Positions 7,714 to 17,129 are shown, counted from the stretch's first letter. The stretch is 34,878 nt of DNA from Nostoc punctiforme NIES-2108 (GCA_003326195.1 LXQE01000153.1:877-35754); one strand, 5' to 3'. Notes: generated from the letters alone by a model not told the origin. Numbers and translations are program-made.

Positions 7714-8763
7714 TCAGATACGATGGTTATCTATGGTATTGAATGTACCACCGAAAAGGCGATCGCGAATTACGTCATTGTGCAAAAAGTCATGGGGAAA
7801 ACCCAGTTCAATTTGACTCACTTCATCTAATCGTTGCAGATGTTCTGGCGAGAGGCTGATTTCTATTGAAGCTAAGTTATCTTGAAACTGCGTTAACTTA
7901 CGTGCCCCAATAATTGGAATAATCACACCACTTTGAGCGCGTAACCAAGCTAATGCTACCTGTGAAGGTGTATGGCCAATTTCTGACGCAACTTGACTAA
8001 CAACTTGAGCGATCGCTAAATTCTTCTCAGAAATCCCTCCACCCAAAGTTTCGAGTCGTCCTTGTTCAGCGCCTCCTTGAGAAGGCTGATTATACTTGCC
8101 TGTCAAGACACCACCACCCAAGGGCGACCACGGTGTTACTGCTAAATCGAAGGCTTTAGCCAACGGTAGCAAATCCCGCTCTGGTGTTCGCTGAATCAAA
8201 CTATACTCAATTTGGAGAGCGACAAACTGCGTCCATCCTTGATAATGAGCGATGGTATTAGCTTGGGAAACGATCCAAGCGGGTGTGTCAGAAATGCCGA
8301 TGTAAAGTACTTTACCTTGACGCACTACATCATCAAGCGATCGCAAAACTTCTTCAATCGGTGTTGTAAAATCCCAAGCGTGCAACCAGAATAAATCAAT
8401 GTAATCGGTATTCAGCCGTTTCAGACTACCTTCCAAAGATTGAATTAAATTCTTGCGATGGTTTCCACTGGCGTTAGGGTCGCCCTTTTTATCATTCATC
8501 CGCAAGGGAAAGGAATATTTTGTCGCAACTACAAAGCGTTCTCGTTCTTTAGCAATCAACTCGCCGACAATTTTTTCACTGCTACCATCGGTATAACCAT
8601 TGGCGGTGTCAATGAAATTTCCCCCTGCTTCTGCATAGCTATCAAAAATTTTACGACTTTCGTCAACAGATGCACCCCAACCCCAATCTTCACCAAAGGT
8701 CATGGTTCCCAAGGAGAGTTCAGAGACTCTTAACCCGCTTTTGCCCAAGAGTTTATATCTCAT
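7714..8763 (-). CDS. Aldo/keto reductase
   Basis: 349 residues from the ATG at 8763 (MRYKLLGKSGLRVSELSLGT), which matches the usual start of the family; the frame is open 17 codons further upstream but those residues do not belong to the fold. The catalytic tetrad is present: D52 and Y57 in NFIDTANGYTDG, K82 in VATKYSF, H128 in DLFWLHAWD. The C-terminal IPIIGARKLTQFQDNLAS is the NADP(H)-binding motif. The (beta/alpha)8 enzyme reduces aldehydes or ketones with NADPH; its closest group is the YajO/Tas-type reductases. The native substrate is unknown. The gene is preceded upstream by a 21-bp tandem array (8847-9035). Confidence 0.93.
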   Translation of the reverse strand: MRYKLLGKSGLRVSELSLGTMTFGEDWGWGASVDESRKIFDSYAEAGGNFIDTANGYTDGSSEKIVGELIAKERERFVVATKYSFPLRMNDKKGDPNASGNHRKNLIQSLEGSLKRLNTDYIDLFWLHAWDFTTPIEEVLRSLDDVVRQGKVLYIGISDTPAWIVSQANTIAHYQGWTQFVALQIEYSLIQRTPERDLLPLAKAFDLAVTPWSPLGGGVLTGKYNQPSQGGAEQGRLETLGGGISEKNLAIAQVVSQVASEIGHTPSQVALAWLRAQSGVIIPIIGARKLTQFQDNLASIEISLSPEHLQRLDEVSQIELGFPHDFLHNDVIRDRLFGGTFNTIDNHRI

Positions 8764-8846
8764 GAATATTTTCTCATTAATGAAAAAACTAAGCAAATAC
8801 CATTCCAAAGGCATGATAACTGGAAACTGGGAGCGATGTTTGACTT

Positions 8847-9035
8847 AATGCATCGACCTGCAATGTTAATACATCGACCTGCAATGCCAATGCATCGACT
8901 TGCTATGTTAATGCATCGACTTGCTATGTTAATGCATCGACCTGCTATGTTAATACATCGACCTGCTATGTTAATGCATCGACCTGCTATGTTAATGCAT
9001 CGACCTGTTATGTTAATACATCGACCTGCTATGTT
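8847..9035. repeat. 21-bp tandem array, nine copies
   Basis: Nine contiguous 21-bp copies with core ATCGACCTGCTATGTTAA (variants C/T and A/T at three positions). Because 21 is divisible by three, the array is open in frame and translates to a Met-His-Arg-Pro-Ala-Met-Leu heptapeptide (8836-9141), but there is no ribosome binding site or family match, so I treat it as a non-coding array. It lies about 80 bases upstream of the aldo/keto reductase start. Confidence 0.95.
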
Positions 9036-9078
9036 AATGCAGCCTCGTTTTACTTCGCACTGGTTTAGTAAGACAAGA

Positions 9079-9107
9079 GCGATGCCTGCGGCGGCCTATG
9101 CCTACGC
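9079..9107. repeat. GC-rich dispersed repeat copy
   Basis: GCGATGCCTGCGGCGG and CTATGCCTACGC, the same family as the copy embedded in the LysR gene (529-558, opposite orientation). Confidence 0.65.
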
Positions 9108-9200
9108 AATTAATTCGCCACCTCATGGTAGTTTTGCTTGATAACACCTTCGCTACAAGAAGCCTACGTCAAGTCAAAACATAATGACCTACACTTCACC

Positions 9201-9371
9201 CATGGCTTGGGTGGTTTGCAGTTTATCGGCAATCCCAAACAACCAACCTTTACCGTTTGTCAATTAGTTAACGGTGTGTACCAGCAACAACAATATCGCT
9301 TAGGAGATACTATTTCTTCTGATGTCTTGCCAAATTTACAACTTAAGATAGACGACATTATGCATATTTGA
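9201..9371 (+). pseudogene. C-terminal fragment of a Uma2-family gene
   Basis: The frame from about 9201 reads GLGGLQFIGNPKQPTFTVCQ and ends PNLQLKIDDIMHI before the TGA at 9369-9371. It aligns with the C-terminus of the intact Uma2 protein at 17423-18043 (LGIGGREYIGKPKQPRVTIC and PNLQLTAQQIF). The N-terminal two thirds, including the nuclease-like core, are missing and replaced by repeats. The in-frame ATG at 9138 gives a 77-codon frame, but its first 20 residues are repeat-derived. It is best read as a dead remnant of a second Uma2 copy. Confidence 0.75.
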
Positions 9372-9496
9372 ACTGGGGATTGGGGGCTGGGGATGATTCG
9401 GTGAGGTAAGAGCGATCGCTACAGTTTTCTAAGCTAGAATACCAAAGCTGTGTTTAGACACATCTAACTTATCATTGCCAAAGAGCCATTATTTTT

Positions 9497-9904
9497 ATGA
9501 ATTACTACGTAATCTACGACGGGAATTGTAATCTCTGCGTTAGCCTGGTGCAATTGCTAGAAACCTTAGACCAAGGAAAGTTATTTCGCTATAGTCCCAT
9601 GCAAGATGAGCAGACACTTTTACAGTGGGGAATTTCAGCCCAAGATTGCGAACAGGGAGTGATTTTAATTGATGGTAATGAACCTCAGAGACGCTGGCAA
9701 GGCAGTAATGCAGCAGAAGAAATTGGGCGCTTATTGCCAGCAGGAAGTATATTTGTAGACGCTTATCGAGCATTACCAGGGATGAAATGGGCAGGCGATC
9801 GCTTTTACGAACAAATCCGCGATAACCGCTATGCACTCTTTGGTAAACGTTCTAATACATATCAATCGGCGTACTGTGTTGATGGTAGCTGCAAGCCAAC
9901 TTAA
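9497..9904 (+). CDS. DCC-family (DUF393) thiol-disulfide oxidoreductase-like protein
   Basis: 135 residues beginning MNYYVIYDGNCNLCVSLVQ. The YDGxCxxC motif (C11 and C14) is the active-site signature of the DCC family, small thioredoxin-like proteins; the middle contains DAYRALPGMKWAGDRFYEQIRDNRYALFG in typical order (written here only as position about 92-120). The C-terminus ends with another Cys pair, YCVDGSC. It is presumed to be a cytosolic redox protein; the partner is unknown. It stands alone between repeats. The coding call is firm and the activity is inferred. Confidence 0.88.
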   Translation: MNYYVIYDGNCNLCVSLVQLLETLDQGKLFRYSPMQDEQTLLQWGISAQDCEQGVILIDGNEPQRRWQGSNAAEEIGRLLPAGSIFVDAYRALPGMKWAGDRFYEQIRDNRYALFGKRSNTYQSAYCVDGSCKPT

Positions 9905-10304
9905 GTTAAATAGGCAGTTAGAAACCGCAGCTACACGAGGCTTTACCCCCCTGCGTGGGTTTCAAAATTCCTACCTTCTGCCTCTTGCCTCTCAATACTG
10001 TTGGTTAAGGCAAAAGACGCGATGAATCGCCGTCTCTACAATAATCAGTTTTGCGATCTAGAATTTTCATCAAAAAACCTTAACCAAACTGTATTGCCCT
10101 GTCTCTTTATTTGTCATTAGACAGAATTATTTTATTCAAAAATCCGCCTCCAGATGCTAGCAAAAAGTCTGCTAGACCAACCATTATGCTATCTGGCGTG
10201 TTTGTAAACATTGTGCAATCAATGACATTTGCGATCGCCACCGGAAAGGGCGGGTACGCCATCGCGCCTTGGCACAACAAACTGAACTGACGGGAGGATA
10301 CTGC
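9905..10304. other. Gene-free leader upstream of treZ
   Basis: 400 bases without a credible gene. It contains a hairpin-type repeat (AAGACGCGATGAATCGCCGTCT, 10013-10034, arms AGACG/CGTCT with inner GCGAT/ATCGC) and a HIP1-containing GC-rich repeat at 10231-10266. GGGAGG (10292-10297) is the ribosome binding site for treZ. No clear sigma-70 promoter could be fixed. Confidence 0.5.
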
Positions 10305-12152
10305 GTGAAAATTGGTGCTCAATACTTGGGTAACGGAGAGTGTGAATTTACAGTTTGGTCTCCGCTATTAGATAGCGTCACGGTAAAAATTTTGACGCCA
10401 GAACAGCAGTTAATTCCCCTCAAGCCTCAATCTGAGGGATACTGGCACACGAAAGTCAACGATGTATATCCGGGTACGCTTTATCGGTATGTCTTAAATG
10501 GCCAAGACAACTTTGCCGATCCGGCGTCGCAGTATCAACCGGAAGGGGTGCATGGGCCGTCGCAAATTGTCGATCAACATTTTGAGTGGACTGATGAAGG
10601 GTGGACTGGGATTCCTGTAGAGTCGATGATTTTCTATGAAGTTCACGTTGGGACATTCACCCCAGAAGGAAGTTTCACCGCCATCATTCCCCGTTTACCA
10701 GAACTGAGGGAACTGGGAATTAACGCCATTGAAATCATGCCCATCTCCCAGTTTCCGGGAGACACTCATGTTGAGGCAACTCTTGCATATCGCAACTGGG
10801 GCTATGATGGCGTTTATCCTTATGCTGTCCAAAATTCCTACGGTAGTCCAGCCGAACTCAAGCAACTGGTAAATGCTTGCCATCAAAATAATATCGCCGT
10901 TGTGCTGGATGTGGTGTATAACCACTTTGGGCCAGAAGGCAACTATATGAGTCAGTTCGCGCCCTATTTTACTAAAACCTATAAAACGCCGTGGGGCGAA
11001 GCACTGAATTTCGACGATGCCCATAGTCAGGGTGTGCGAAATTATTTTATCGAAAATGCGCTTTACTGGTTGGGTGAATTCCACATTGATGCATTGCGCC
11101 TGGATGCCATTCAAGCAATTTACGACTTGGGGGCGAAGCATTTTTTATGGGAATTGGCGGAAGCAGTTCATCATTTTTCACAACAAGGGCAAAAATGGAA
11201 ACGCCATTTAATTGCTGAAAGTGACTTGAATAATCCGCAAATAATTCGTCCGGCCGAATTGGGTGGATATGGTCTTGATGCTCAGTGGAGTGATGATTTT
11301 CACCATTCATTGCACACACTGTTGACAGGCGATCGCCAAGGATATTATCAAGATTTTGGGCAGTTGGCTGATTTAGCAAAAGCTTATAGTGATACTTTTG
11401 TCTACGATTGGAAGTACTCGCCCGATCGCAAACGGTTTCATGGCGTATCTTGCCGCGATCGCCCTCTGTCACAGTTTACAGTCTGCATTCAGAATCACGA
11501 TCAAATCGGCAATCAAATGAAAGGAGAACGCCTCACCCAGCGGATCTCTTTTGAAGGATTAAAGTTAGCTGCTGGCGCTATGCTGCTATCGCCCAACTTA
11601 CCCCTGTTATTTATGGGAGAAGAATACGGCGAAACTGCACCCTTCATTTACTTTGTCAGTCACTCCGATCCCGATTTGATTCAAGCAGTTCGAGCCGGAC
11701 GCAAACAAGAATTTGAAGCATTTCACTATGCAGACGATCCCCCAGATCCAGAATCGGCAGAAACTTTCCTCAAGTCTAAACTTAATTGGAAATTACGCAA
11801 TCAAGGAAAGCACAAAGTTCTGTGGGATTGGTATCGTCAGTTAATTAATTTACGCAAGACGCATCCAGCACTTCTCAACCAAGACCGCAATTTCATCGAA
11901 GCGACTAGCGATGAAGATAAGAAGTTGGTCATCGTGCGCCGTTGGTGCGAATCAAGTGAACTAATATTTGTGATGAATTTCAATTCGTCTCCAGTGACAG
12001 TGACTCTGCCGTTTAAGCATAATGCTAATAAGTTGTTGGACTCTGCTGATACCTCATGGTCTGGGCATGGTTCTGAAGCTGCTGAACATTTGTCTGTAGG
12101 CCAAGAAGTGAAATTGCAACCTACTAGTCTAGTACTCTATGAAAAAGGATGA
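10305..12152 (+). CDS. treZ: Malto-oligosyltrehalose trehalohydrolase
   Basis: 615 residues (EC 3.2.1.141). It releases trehalose from the maltooligosyl-trehalose made by TreY. GTG at 10305 is chosen as start because GGGAGG stands 7 bases upstream and the sequence from there (KIGAQYLGNGECEFTVWSPL) begins the N-terminal E-set domain of the family; an in-frame TTG at 10269 adds nothing recognisable. Catalytic GH13 regions are all present: region I VVLDVVYNHFGPEGNY, region II nucleophile D267 in ALRLDAI, region III acid E305 in LIAESD, region IV D399 in QNHDQIGN. The C-terminal beta domain follows. It is cytosolic, upstream of treY and treH on the same strand. The treZ-treY gap of 459 bases holds a 21-bp array, so one transcript for all three is not certain. 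Confidence 0.95.
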   Translation: MKIGAQYLGNGECEFTVWSPLLDSVTVKILTPEQQLIPLKPQSEGYWHTKVNDVYPGTLYRYVLNGQDNFADPASQYQPEGVHGPSQIVDQHFEWTDEGWTGIPVESMIFYEVHVGTFTPEGSFTAIIPRLPELRELGINAIEIMPISQFPGDTHVEATLAYRNWGYDGVYPYAVQNSYGSPAELKQLVNACHQNNIAVVLDVVYNHFGPEGNYMSQFAPYFTKTYKTPWGEALNFDDAHSQGVRNYFIENALYWLGEFHIDALRLDAIQAIYDLGAKHFLWELAEAVHHFSQQGQKWKRHLIAESDLNNPQIIRPAELGGYGLDAQWSDDFHHSLHTLLTGDRQGYYQDFGQLADLAKAYSDTFVYDWKYSPDRKRFHGVSCRDRPLSQFTVCIQNHDQIGNQMKGERLTQRISFEGLKLAAGAMLLSPNLPLLFMGEEYGETAPFIYFVSHSDPDLIQAVRAGRKQEFEAFHYADDPPDPESAETFLKSKLNWKLRNQGKHKVLWDWYRQLINLRKTHPALLNQDRNFIEATSDEDKKLVIVRRWCESSELIFVMNFNSSPVTVTLPFKHNANKLLDSADTSWSGHGSEAAEHLSVGQEVKLQPTSLVLYEKG

Positions 12153-12200
12153 GGGGGAGAGTTAGAACTTAAAGTTTCAGCCTCATAACTTCAAGTTTCA

Positions 12201-12357
12201 AGCTAAAAGGCTTAATGTTTGAGCTAAAAGGCTTAAGGTTCGAGCTAAAAGGCTTAATGTTTGAGCTAAAAGGCTTAATGTTTGAGCTAAAAGGCTTAAG
12301 GTTTGAGCTAAAAGGCTTAAGGTTTGAGCTAAAAGGCTCAACGTTCAAGCTAACAGG
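12201..12357. repeat. 21-bp tandem array between treZ and treY
   Basis: Seven full copies plus a 10-base partial copy; each contains the core AGCTAAAAGGCTTAA followed by a variable GTTTG/GTTCG/CGTTCA. A degenerate trace (CTTCAACGTTCAAGCT) recurs at 12550-12565. The core TAAAAGGCT is shared with the array at 24181-24390, where it lies on the opposite strand. Confidence 0.95.
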
Positions 12358-12415
12358 TTGTTTGAAAAGTGGTTGGCTGTGATTTTAGGTACTTATTGAT
12401 CCCCCCCCTTAAAAT

Positions 12416-12504
12416 TTACCCCACCCTAACCCTCCCCTTGTAAAGGGGAGGGAACTAGATTTTTTGTTTCCCCCCTTTATAAGGGGGGAATAAGGGGGGT
12501 AATA
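12416..12504. repeat. Dispersed CCCTCCCC-type element, inverted relative to copies at 32.4 kb
   Basis: ACCCCACCCTAACCCTCCCC, then a CCCCTTGTAAAGGGG hairpin and a CCCCCCTTTATAAGGGGGG hairpin. The reverse complement matches the two tandem copies at 32371-32681. It ends about 108 bases before the treY start. No gene is seen between 12153 and 12611. Confidence 0.8.
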
Positions 12505-12611
12505 CACTTTTGCTACCGAGAAGAGGACTTTTCAAACATCCTCTCAAAGCTTCAACGTTCAAGCTCAAAACCTCATCTTCCTCATTCCCCTTACTCTCCA
12601 CTCCAAAAAAT

Positions 12612-15410
12612 ATGCGAATTCCTACCGCCACTTATCGAATTCAGTTTACACCTGAGTTTGGCTTTGACAACGCCAAAGCGATCGCAGCCTATCTAGCAGA
12701 TTTGGGTATTTCCGATCTATACGCCTCCCCCATTTTCAAAGCACGATCTGGGAGTACACACGGCTACGATATAGTAGATGCCACTCAACTTAACCCAGAA
12801 TTGGGAACTAATGAATCCTTTGATGCATTAGTTGATGAAATCCAATCCCTTGGTATGGGCTGGTTACAAGATATTGTGCCCAACCACATGGCTTATAGCA
12901 GCGAAAACGATTACTTGATGGACGTATTGGAACACGGCCCAGATTCCAGCTATACCGACTACTTTGACCTTTCTTGGAATGCTCCCTTTGGCGATCGCCA
13001 AGAGCGAATTCTCGCGCCACTACTGGGAGATTTCTATGGTGCATCCCTGGAAAACGGACATATTCAACTGCAATACGAAGAAAACGGTTTAACCGTCAAC
13101 TATTACAGCTTGAAATTGCCGTTGCGCTTAGAATCTTACACAAAATTTATCACCTATAATTTAGGGAAACTCACGCGTACACTGGGACGCAATCATCCCG
13201 ATTTTATTAAACTATTGGGGATTCTCTACATTCTCAAAAGTGTGCCCTCAGAAGTTGCAGGAAAACAGCGACAAGACCAAATCGCATTTATTAAAGGATT
13301 ACTTTGGGAACTCTATAATACAAACGATGCTATCCGCGAGTTCATTGACGAAAATATCGAAACTTTTAACGGAGAACCCGGTAATTCAGAAAGCTTTAAC
13401 CTCCTAGATGAATTACTGAACGACCAGTTTTACCGCCTCGCCTTCTGGAAAGTTGGCGCAGAGGAAATGAATTACCGTCGTTTCTTTACTGTCAATGAAC
13501 TGATTTCCGTTAAAGTTGAAGAACTGCGGGTTTTTAATAATACCCATAGCTTAATTCAAAAGCTGGTTGAGGAAGGCAAATTTACAGGTTTACGCATCGA
13601 TCATATTGATGGACTTTATAACCCAATCCAATATCTCGAAAGGCTGCGGGAAAAGACAGGAGATGTTTATATCACCGTCGAGAAGATTTTAGAACTCACC
13701 GAAGAGTTACCGGAAAACTGGGAAATAGAAGGTACGTCTGGATATGACTTTTTAAATTATGTAAATGGGGTATTTTGTCAAACAGAAAATGAATTATCCT
13801 TTGATAAAATTTACCAAAACTTTATCAGTTCCAGAGTAGATTATGCATCGGTAGTAAAAGATAAAAAGCACCTGATTTTGGAAAAGAATTTAGCAGGTGA
13901 TATTGACAATCTGGCTCTTTTGTTAAAGAACGTTTCCAGCAAATATCGCTATGGCAATGATTTTACACTGAATGGATTAAAAAGAGCGATCGCCGAAGTT
14001 TTGACACTGTTCCCAATTTACCGCACCTACATTACCCCCGATGGAATTGGAGATAGCGATCGCGCTACCATTCAAGAAGTAATTCGCCAAGCCAAAGAAC
14101 AAGCGCCCCTATTGCAAAACGAACTGACCTTTATTGAAAAGTTAATGCTGTTAGAGTTTGATAATTCTCTGACTCAAACAGAACGCGAACAGTGGATATA
14201 TTTTGTCTTACGGATGCAGCAATACAGCGGCCCGCTAATGGCAAAAGGCGTAGAAGACACCACATTATATGTTTACAATCGGTTGCTGTCGCTGAATGAA
14301 GTCGGGGGAAATCCTGGTCATTTTGGCATCGACTTAGCCAAATTTCATGCATTTAACAAACAGCATCAAGAAACCTGGCCTCACACAATGAACACCACAG
14401 CTACCCACGACACCAAACGCGGCGAAGATGTGCGGGCCAGATTGAATGTCCTCTCAGAAATCCCCGATGAATGGGATCAGCAGGTAAATACCTGGAGTGC
14501 GATTAATCGGGGACATCGTAGCGATCGCCACGGCTTCGCTATACCCGATCGCAACGATGAGTATTTTCTCTATCAAACCCTAGTAGGGGCGTTTCCTTTT
14601 GCCGAACAAGACCATGCATCCTTCGTGGAACGAGTAAAGGACTATATAATAAAGGCAATACGAGAAGCGAAGGTGCATACAGCCTGGTTACGACCTGATA
14701 GCGAGTATGAGGAAGCTTGTACCTCCTTTATTGAGAAAGTACTAAATCCTGCTATCTCCGGCGAATTTCTAGAAGCCTTTCGTCCCTTTCAAGCGCGAAT
14801 TGCAGAGTATGGTATCTTCAATTCCCTTTCCCAAACTCTACTGAAGATTACCGCACCCGGCGTACCCGACTTATACCAGGGAACGGAACTTTGGGAACTG
14901 AGTCTAGTCGATCCAGATAATCGCCGTCCCGTGGATTTTGAACAGCGACGTACTTACTTAAGCGCCATCCGCGAACAGGTAAAAACAGACATTCTCGGAT
15001 TAATTCAGGAGTTACTAAACGACAAAACAGACGGCAGAATCAAACTGTTTTTAACGGCTCAATTACTCCAAGCCAGAACAAACTATGTCTCATTATTCCA
15101 GGATGGCGACTATGTACCGTTAGAAGTTCAAGGAACCTACGCCAATCACATTATCGCCTTTGCACGGCGCGAGGGGAATCAAACAGCGATCGCGATCGCA
15201 CCTCGCTTTTTAACCAGCCTCATCCAGCCAGGAGAAAACCCCAACGGCTTGTCAGTATGGCAAGATACACGCCTGCTACTACCCCCTGGAACTCCCCTCA
15301 CCTGGAAAAACGTCATCACTCAAGAACCCTTACAGGCAACAGAAACATTATCTATCGGATCTGCCCTCGCCCATTTTCCAGTCGCCCTATTAGTTAGTAG
15401 CGCCGAGTAA
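12612..15410 (+). CDS. treY: Malto-oligosyltrehalose synthase
   Basis: 932 residues (EC 5.4.99.15). It converts the reducing-end alpha-1,4 bond of a maltodextrin to alpha,alpha-1,1, giving the substrate of TreZ. The start at 12612 (MRIPTATYRIQFTPEFGF) is the family's usual beginning; an upstream ATG at 12510 in the same frame only translates repeat-derived sequence. GH13_26 motifs: region I QDIVPNHMAY, nucleophile D330 in GLRIDHIDG, acid/base E357 in YITVEKILE, D600 in TATHDTKRGEDVRARL. The long insertion between regions III and IV is typical of TreY. C-terminal motifs are PGVPDLYQGTELW and VDPDNRRPVDF. GATCGC-rich HIP1 sites occur inside (e.g. two overlapping octamers at 15186-15199). It is followed 145 bases later by treH. 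Confidence 0.96.
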   Translation: MRIPTATYRIQFTPEFGFDNAKAIAAYLADLGISDLYASPIFKARSGSTHGYDIVDATQLNPELGTNESFDALVDEIQSLGMGWLQDIVPNHMAYSSENDYLMDVLEHGPDSSYTDYFDLSWNAPFGDRQERILAPLLGDFYGASLENGHIQLQYEENGLTVNYYSLKLPLRLESYTKFITYNLGKLTRTLGRNHPDFIKLLGILYILKSVPSEVAGKQRQDQIAFIKGLLWELYNTNDAIREFIDENIETFNGEPGNSESFNLLDELLNDQFYRLAFWKVGAEEMNYRRFFTVNELISVKVEELRVFNNTHSLIQKLVEEGKFTGLRIDHIDGLYNPIQYLERLREKTGDVYITVEKILELTEELPENWEIEGTSGYDFLNYVNGVFCQTENELSFDKIYQNFISSRVDYASVVKDKKHLILEKNLAGDIDNLALLLKNVSSKYRYGNDFTLNGLKRAIAEVLTLFPIYRTYITPDGIGDSDRATIQEVIRQAKEQAPLLQNELTFIEKLMLLEFDNSLTQTEREQWIYFVLRMQQYSGPLMAKGVEDTTLYVYNRLLSLNEVGGNPGHFGIDLAKFHAFNKQHQETWPHTMNTTATHDTKRGEDVRARLNVLSEIPDEWDQQVNTWSAINRGHRSDRHGFAIPDRNDEYFLYQTLVGAFPFAEQDHASFVERVKDYIIKAIREAKVHTAWLRPDSEYEEACTSFIEKVLNPAISGEFLEAFRPFQARIAEYGIFNSLSQTLLKITAPGVPDLYQGTELWELSLVDPDNRRPVDFEQRRTYLSAIREQVKTDILGLIQELLNDKTDGRIKLFLTAQLLQARTNYVSLFQDGDYVPLEVQGTYANHIIAFARREGNQTAIAIAPRFLTSLIQPGENPNGLSVWQDTRLLLPPGTPLTWKNVITQEPLQATETLSIGSALAHFPVALLVSSAE

Positions 15411-15555
15411 AAAGATAAATCTATCTCACGCAGAGAAATGCCGTCAAATCTCTGCGTATCTCTGCGATTCCCTTCTCTACGAAACGCTTTGCGAATGTGT
15501 TCCTCTGCCTTAAAAAAAATTCTTCCAACCTCCTCACACCCCGTCAAATTGAATT

Positions 15556-17073
15556 ATGATCACTCCCCCAGCACTTACCACCACCCGGATTGACAGCGTG
15601 CGGGCCCATATCAAAAAAACCTGGAAAACCTTAACGCGATCGCACGAACACTTATTACAATCTGCCAAAGATACCAAACTAGACCACAAACCAGGCACTC
15701 CCTGGATCGTCTACATTTCCCCCTTAGAAGATTGTCCCAACATTCAGACAGTGTTAGAGCGATCGCTATCTTCCAAAGATATGCAACAGCTAGAAATTCG
15801 CACTTTGCCCGCAGAAGTCGAAGCGATTAAACAGCATGGGTTACTATACCTACCAGGACCTTACGTCGTACCAGGTGGTCGATTTAACGAAATGTATGGC
15901 TGGGACAGCTACTTTATATTACTAGGACTTTTGCACGATGAAGAATGGGAGCTAGCGCAAAGCCAGGTTGACCAATTATTGTACCAAGTGCAACATTACG
16001 GCACGATCCTCAACGCCAACCGGACTTATATGCTGTCGCGATCGCAACCCCCCGTCCTCAGCATGATGGTTTTGGCACTATTCCAGCACACCCAGGATGA
16101 AGAGTGGTTGAGATCAACCGTACCCCTTTTAGAGCAATTTTACTATTACTGGGTAGTACCGCCCCATTTGAATCCCGGAACTGGCTTATCCAGATTTTAT
16201 GCCTTTGGCGAAGGCCCCGCGCCAGAAGTTGTGTTCTCCGAGCGAGATGACGAGGGAAAAAGCCACTATGATCGCGTCAAGGAATATTACCAAACCTTTG
16301 AGATTGACGATTACGACGTTAATCTTTACTACGATCGGGAAGATGACAAACTGACCCATCTATTTTACAAGGCCGATCGCACCATGCGCGAGTCCGGTTT
16401 TGATATCACCAACCGATTTGGCCCCTTCAGTGCTGATATCCTCCACTATGCTCCTGTGTGCCTCAACAGTTTGCTATATCAGGTAGAACAAGACTTAGCG
16501 CAAATTAACGCTATTTTGGGGAACGAACAACTAGAAAAACAATGGCGCGATCGCGGTGCATATCGGCGCGATCGGATCGATCAATTTCTCTGGAATGAAG
16601 AACGAGGACTCTATTGCGACTATCACTTCCAGAGTGGAAAACGCCGTTGCTACGAATTTGCTACCACATTCTATCCCCTGTGGCTAGGAATTTCTTCTCA
16701 AGCCCAAGCGCAGCGCGTCGTGGAAAATCTCTCTTTGTTTGAAGCCCCAGGCGGAATTCTTACCAGTACTCATATCACCGGAAACCAATGGGATGCTCCC
16801 TTCGGTTGGGCACCATTGACGTTCATTGCTGTCCAGGGACTTCACCGTTATGGGTTTCATACAGAAGGCGATCGCATTGCCAACAAATTTCTGGCTATGG
16901 TAATTAAAGAATTCGAGCGTCACAATACCCTAGTTGAGAAATATGATGTTGAACGCTGTTCTGCCAACGTTTCCGATGAAATCTCTTTTGGATATAGTTC
17001 TAACGAAGTTGGCTTCGGCTGGACAAATGGAGTCATTCTGGAACTCTTAGCAGGCGGTGGGAAAAAAGTTTAA
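15556..17073 (+). CDS. treH: Trehalase, GH37
   Basis: 505 residues (EC 3.2.1.28); hydrolyses trehalose to two glucoses. Both GH37 signatures are present: PGGRFNEMYGWDSYF (about residues 105-119) and QWDAPFGWAP (about 412-421). By comparison with E. coli trehalase, D283 in RESGFD is the general acid and E461 in LVEKYDV the base. There is no signal peptide, so it acts in the cytosol together with TreZ and TreY. Clustering a breakdown enzyme with the synthesis pair is a known Nostoc arrangement; it lets the cell set trehalose level during drying and rewetting. The 145-base gap after treY holds a repeat-like stretch (CTCTGCGTATCTCTGCG and ACGAAACGCTTTGCG) but no strong terminator, so co-transcription with treY is plausible. 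Confidence 0.95.
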   Translation: MITPPALTTTRIDSVRAHIKKTWKTLTRSHEHLLQSAKDTKLDHKPGTPWIVYISPLEDCPNIQTVLERSLSSKDMQQLEIRTLPAEVEAIKQHGLLYLPGPYVVPGGRFNEMYGWDSYFILLGLLHDEEWELAQSQVDQLLYQVQHYGTILNANRTYMLSRSQPPVLSMMVLALFQHTQDEEWLRSTVPLLEQFYYYWVVPPHLNPGTGLSRFYAFGEGPAPEVVFSERDDEGKSHYDRVKEYYQTFEIDDYDVNLYYDREDDKLTHLFYKADRTMRESGFDITNRFGPFSADILHYAPVCLNSLLYQVEQDLAQINAILGNEQLEKQWRDRGAYRRDRIDQFLWNEERGLYCDYHFQSGKRRCYEFATTFYPLWLGISSQAQAQRVVENLSLFEAPGGILTSTHITGNQWDAPFGWAPLTFIAVQGLHRYGFHTEGDRIANKFLAMVIKEFERHNTLVEKYDVERCSANVSDEISFGYSSNEVGFGWTNGVILELLAGGGKKV

Positions 17074-17077
17074 ATAA

Positions 17078-17114
17078 AAAGGCGTGAGTTTTTCCTCATG
17101 CCTTTATTTTATTT
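17078..17114 (+). terminator. Rho-independent terminator of treH
   Basis: Stem AAAGGCGTGAG (17078-17088) with CTCATGCCTTT (17095-17105), one G-U pair, six-base loop, then ATTTTATTTATT. It follows the treH stop codon by four bases. Confidence 0.85.
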
Positions 17115-17129
17115 ATTACACTTGACTCT

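Noticed and set aside
8836..9141. 101-codon frame of repeated Met-His-Arg-Pro-Ala-Met-Leu
   Set aside because: It coincides with the 21-bp array plus a dispersed repeat; no ribosome binding site and no globular sequence.
15411..15555. Possible small RNA or gene in the treY-treH gap (CTCTGCGTATCTCTGCG repeats)
   Set aside because: The sequence is a common cyanobacterial short repeat, with no hairpin plus T run and no frame.
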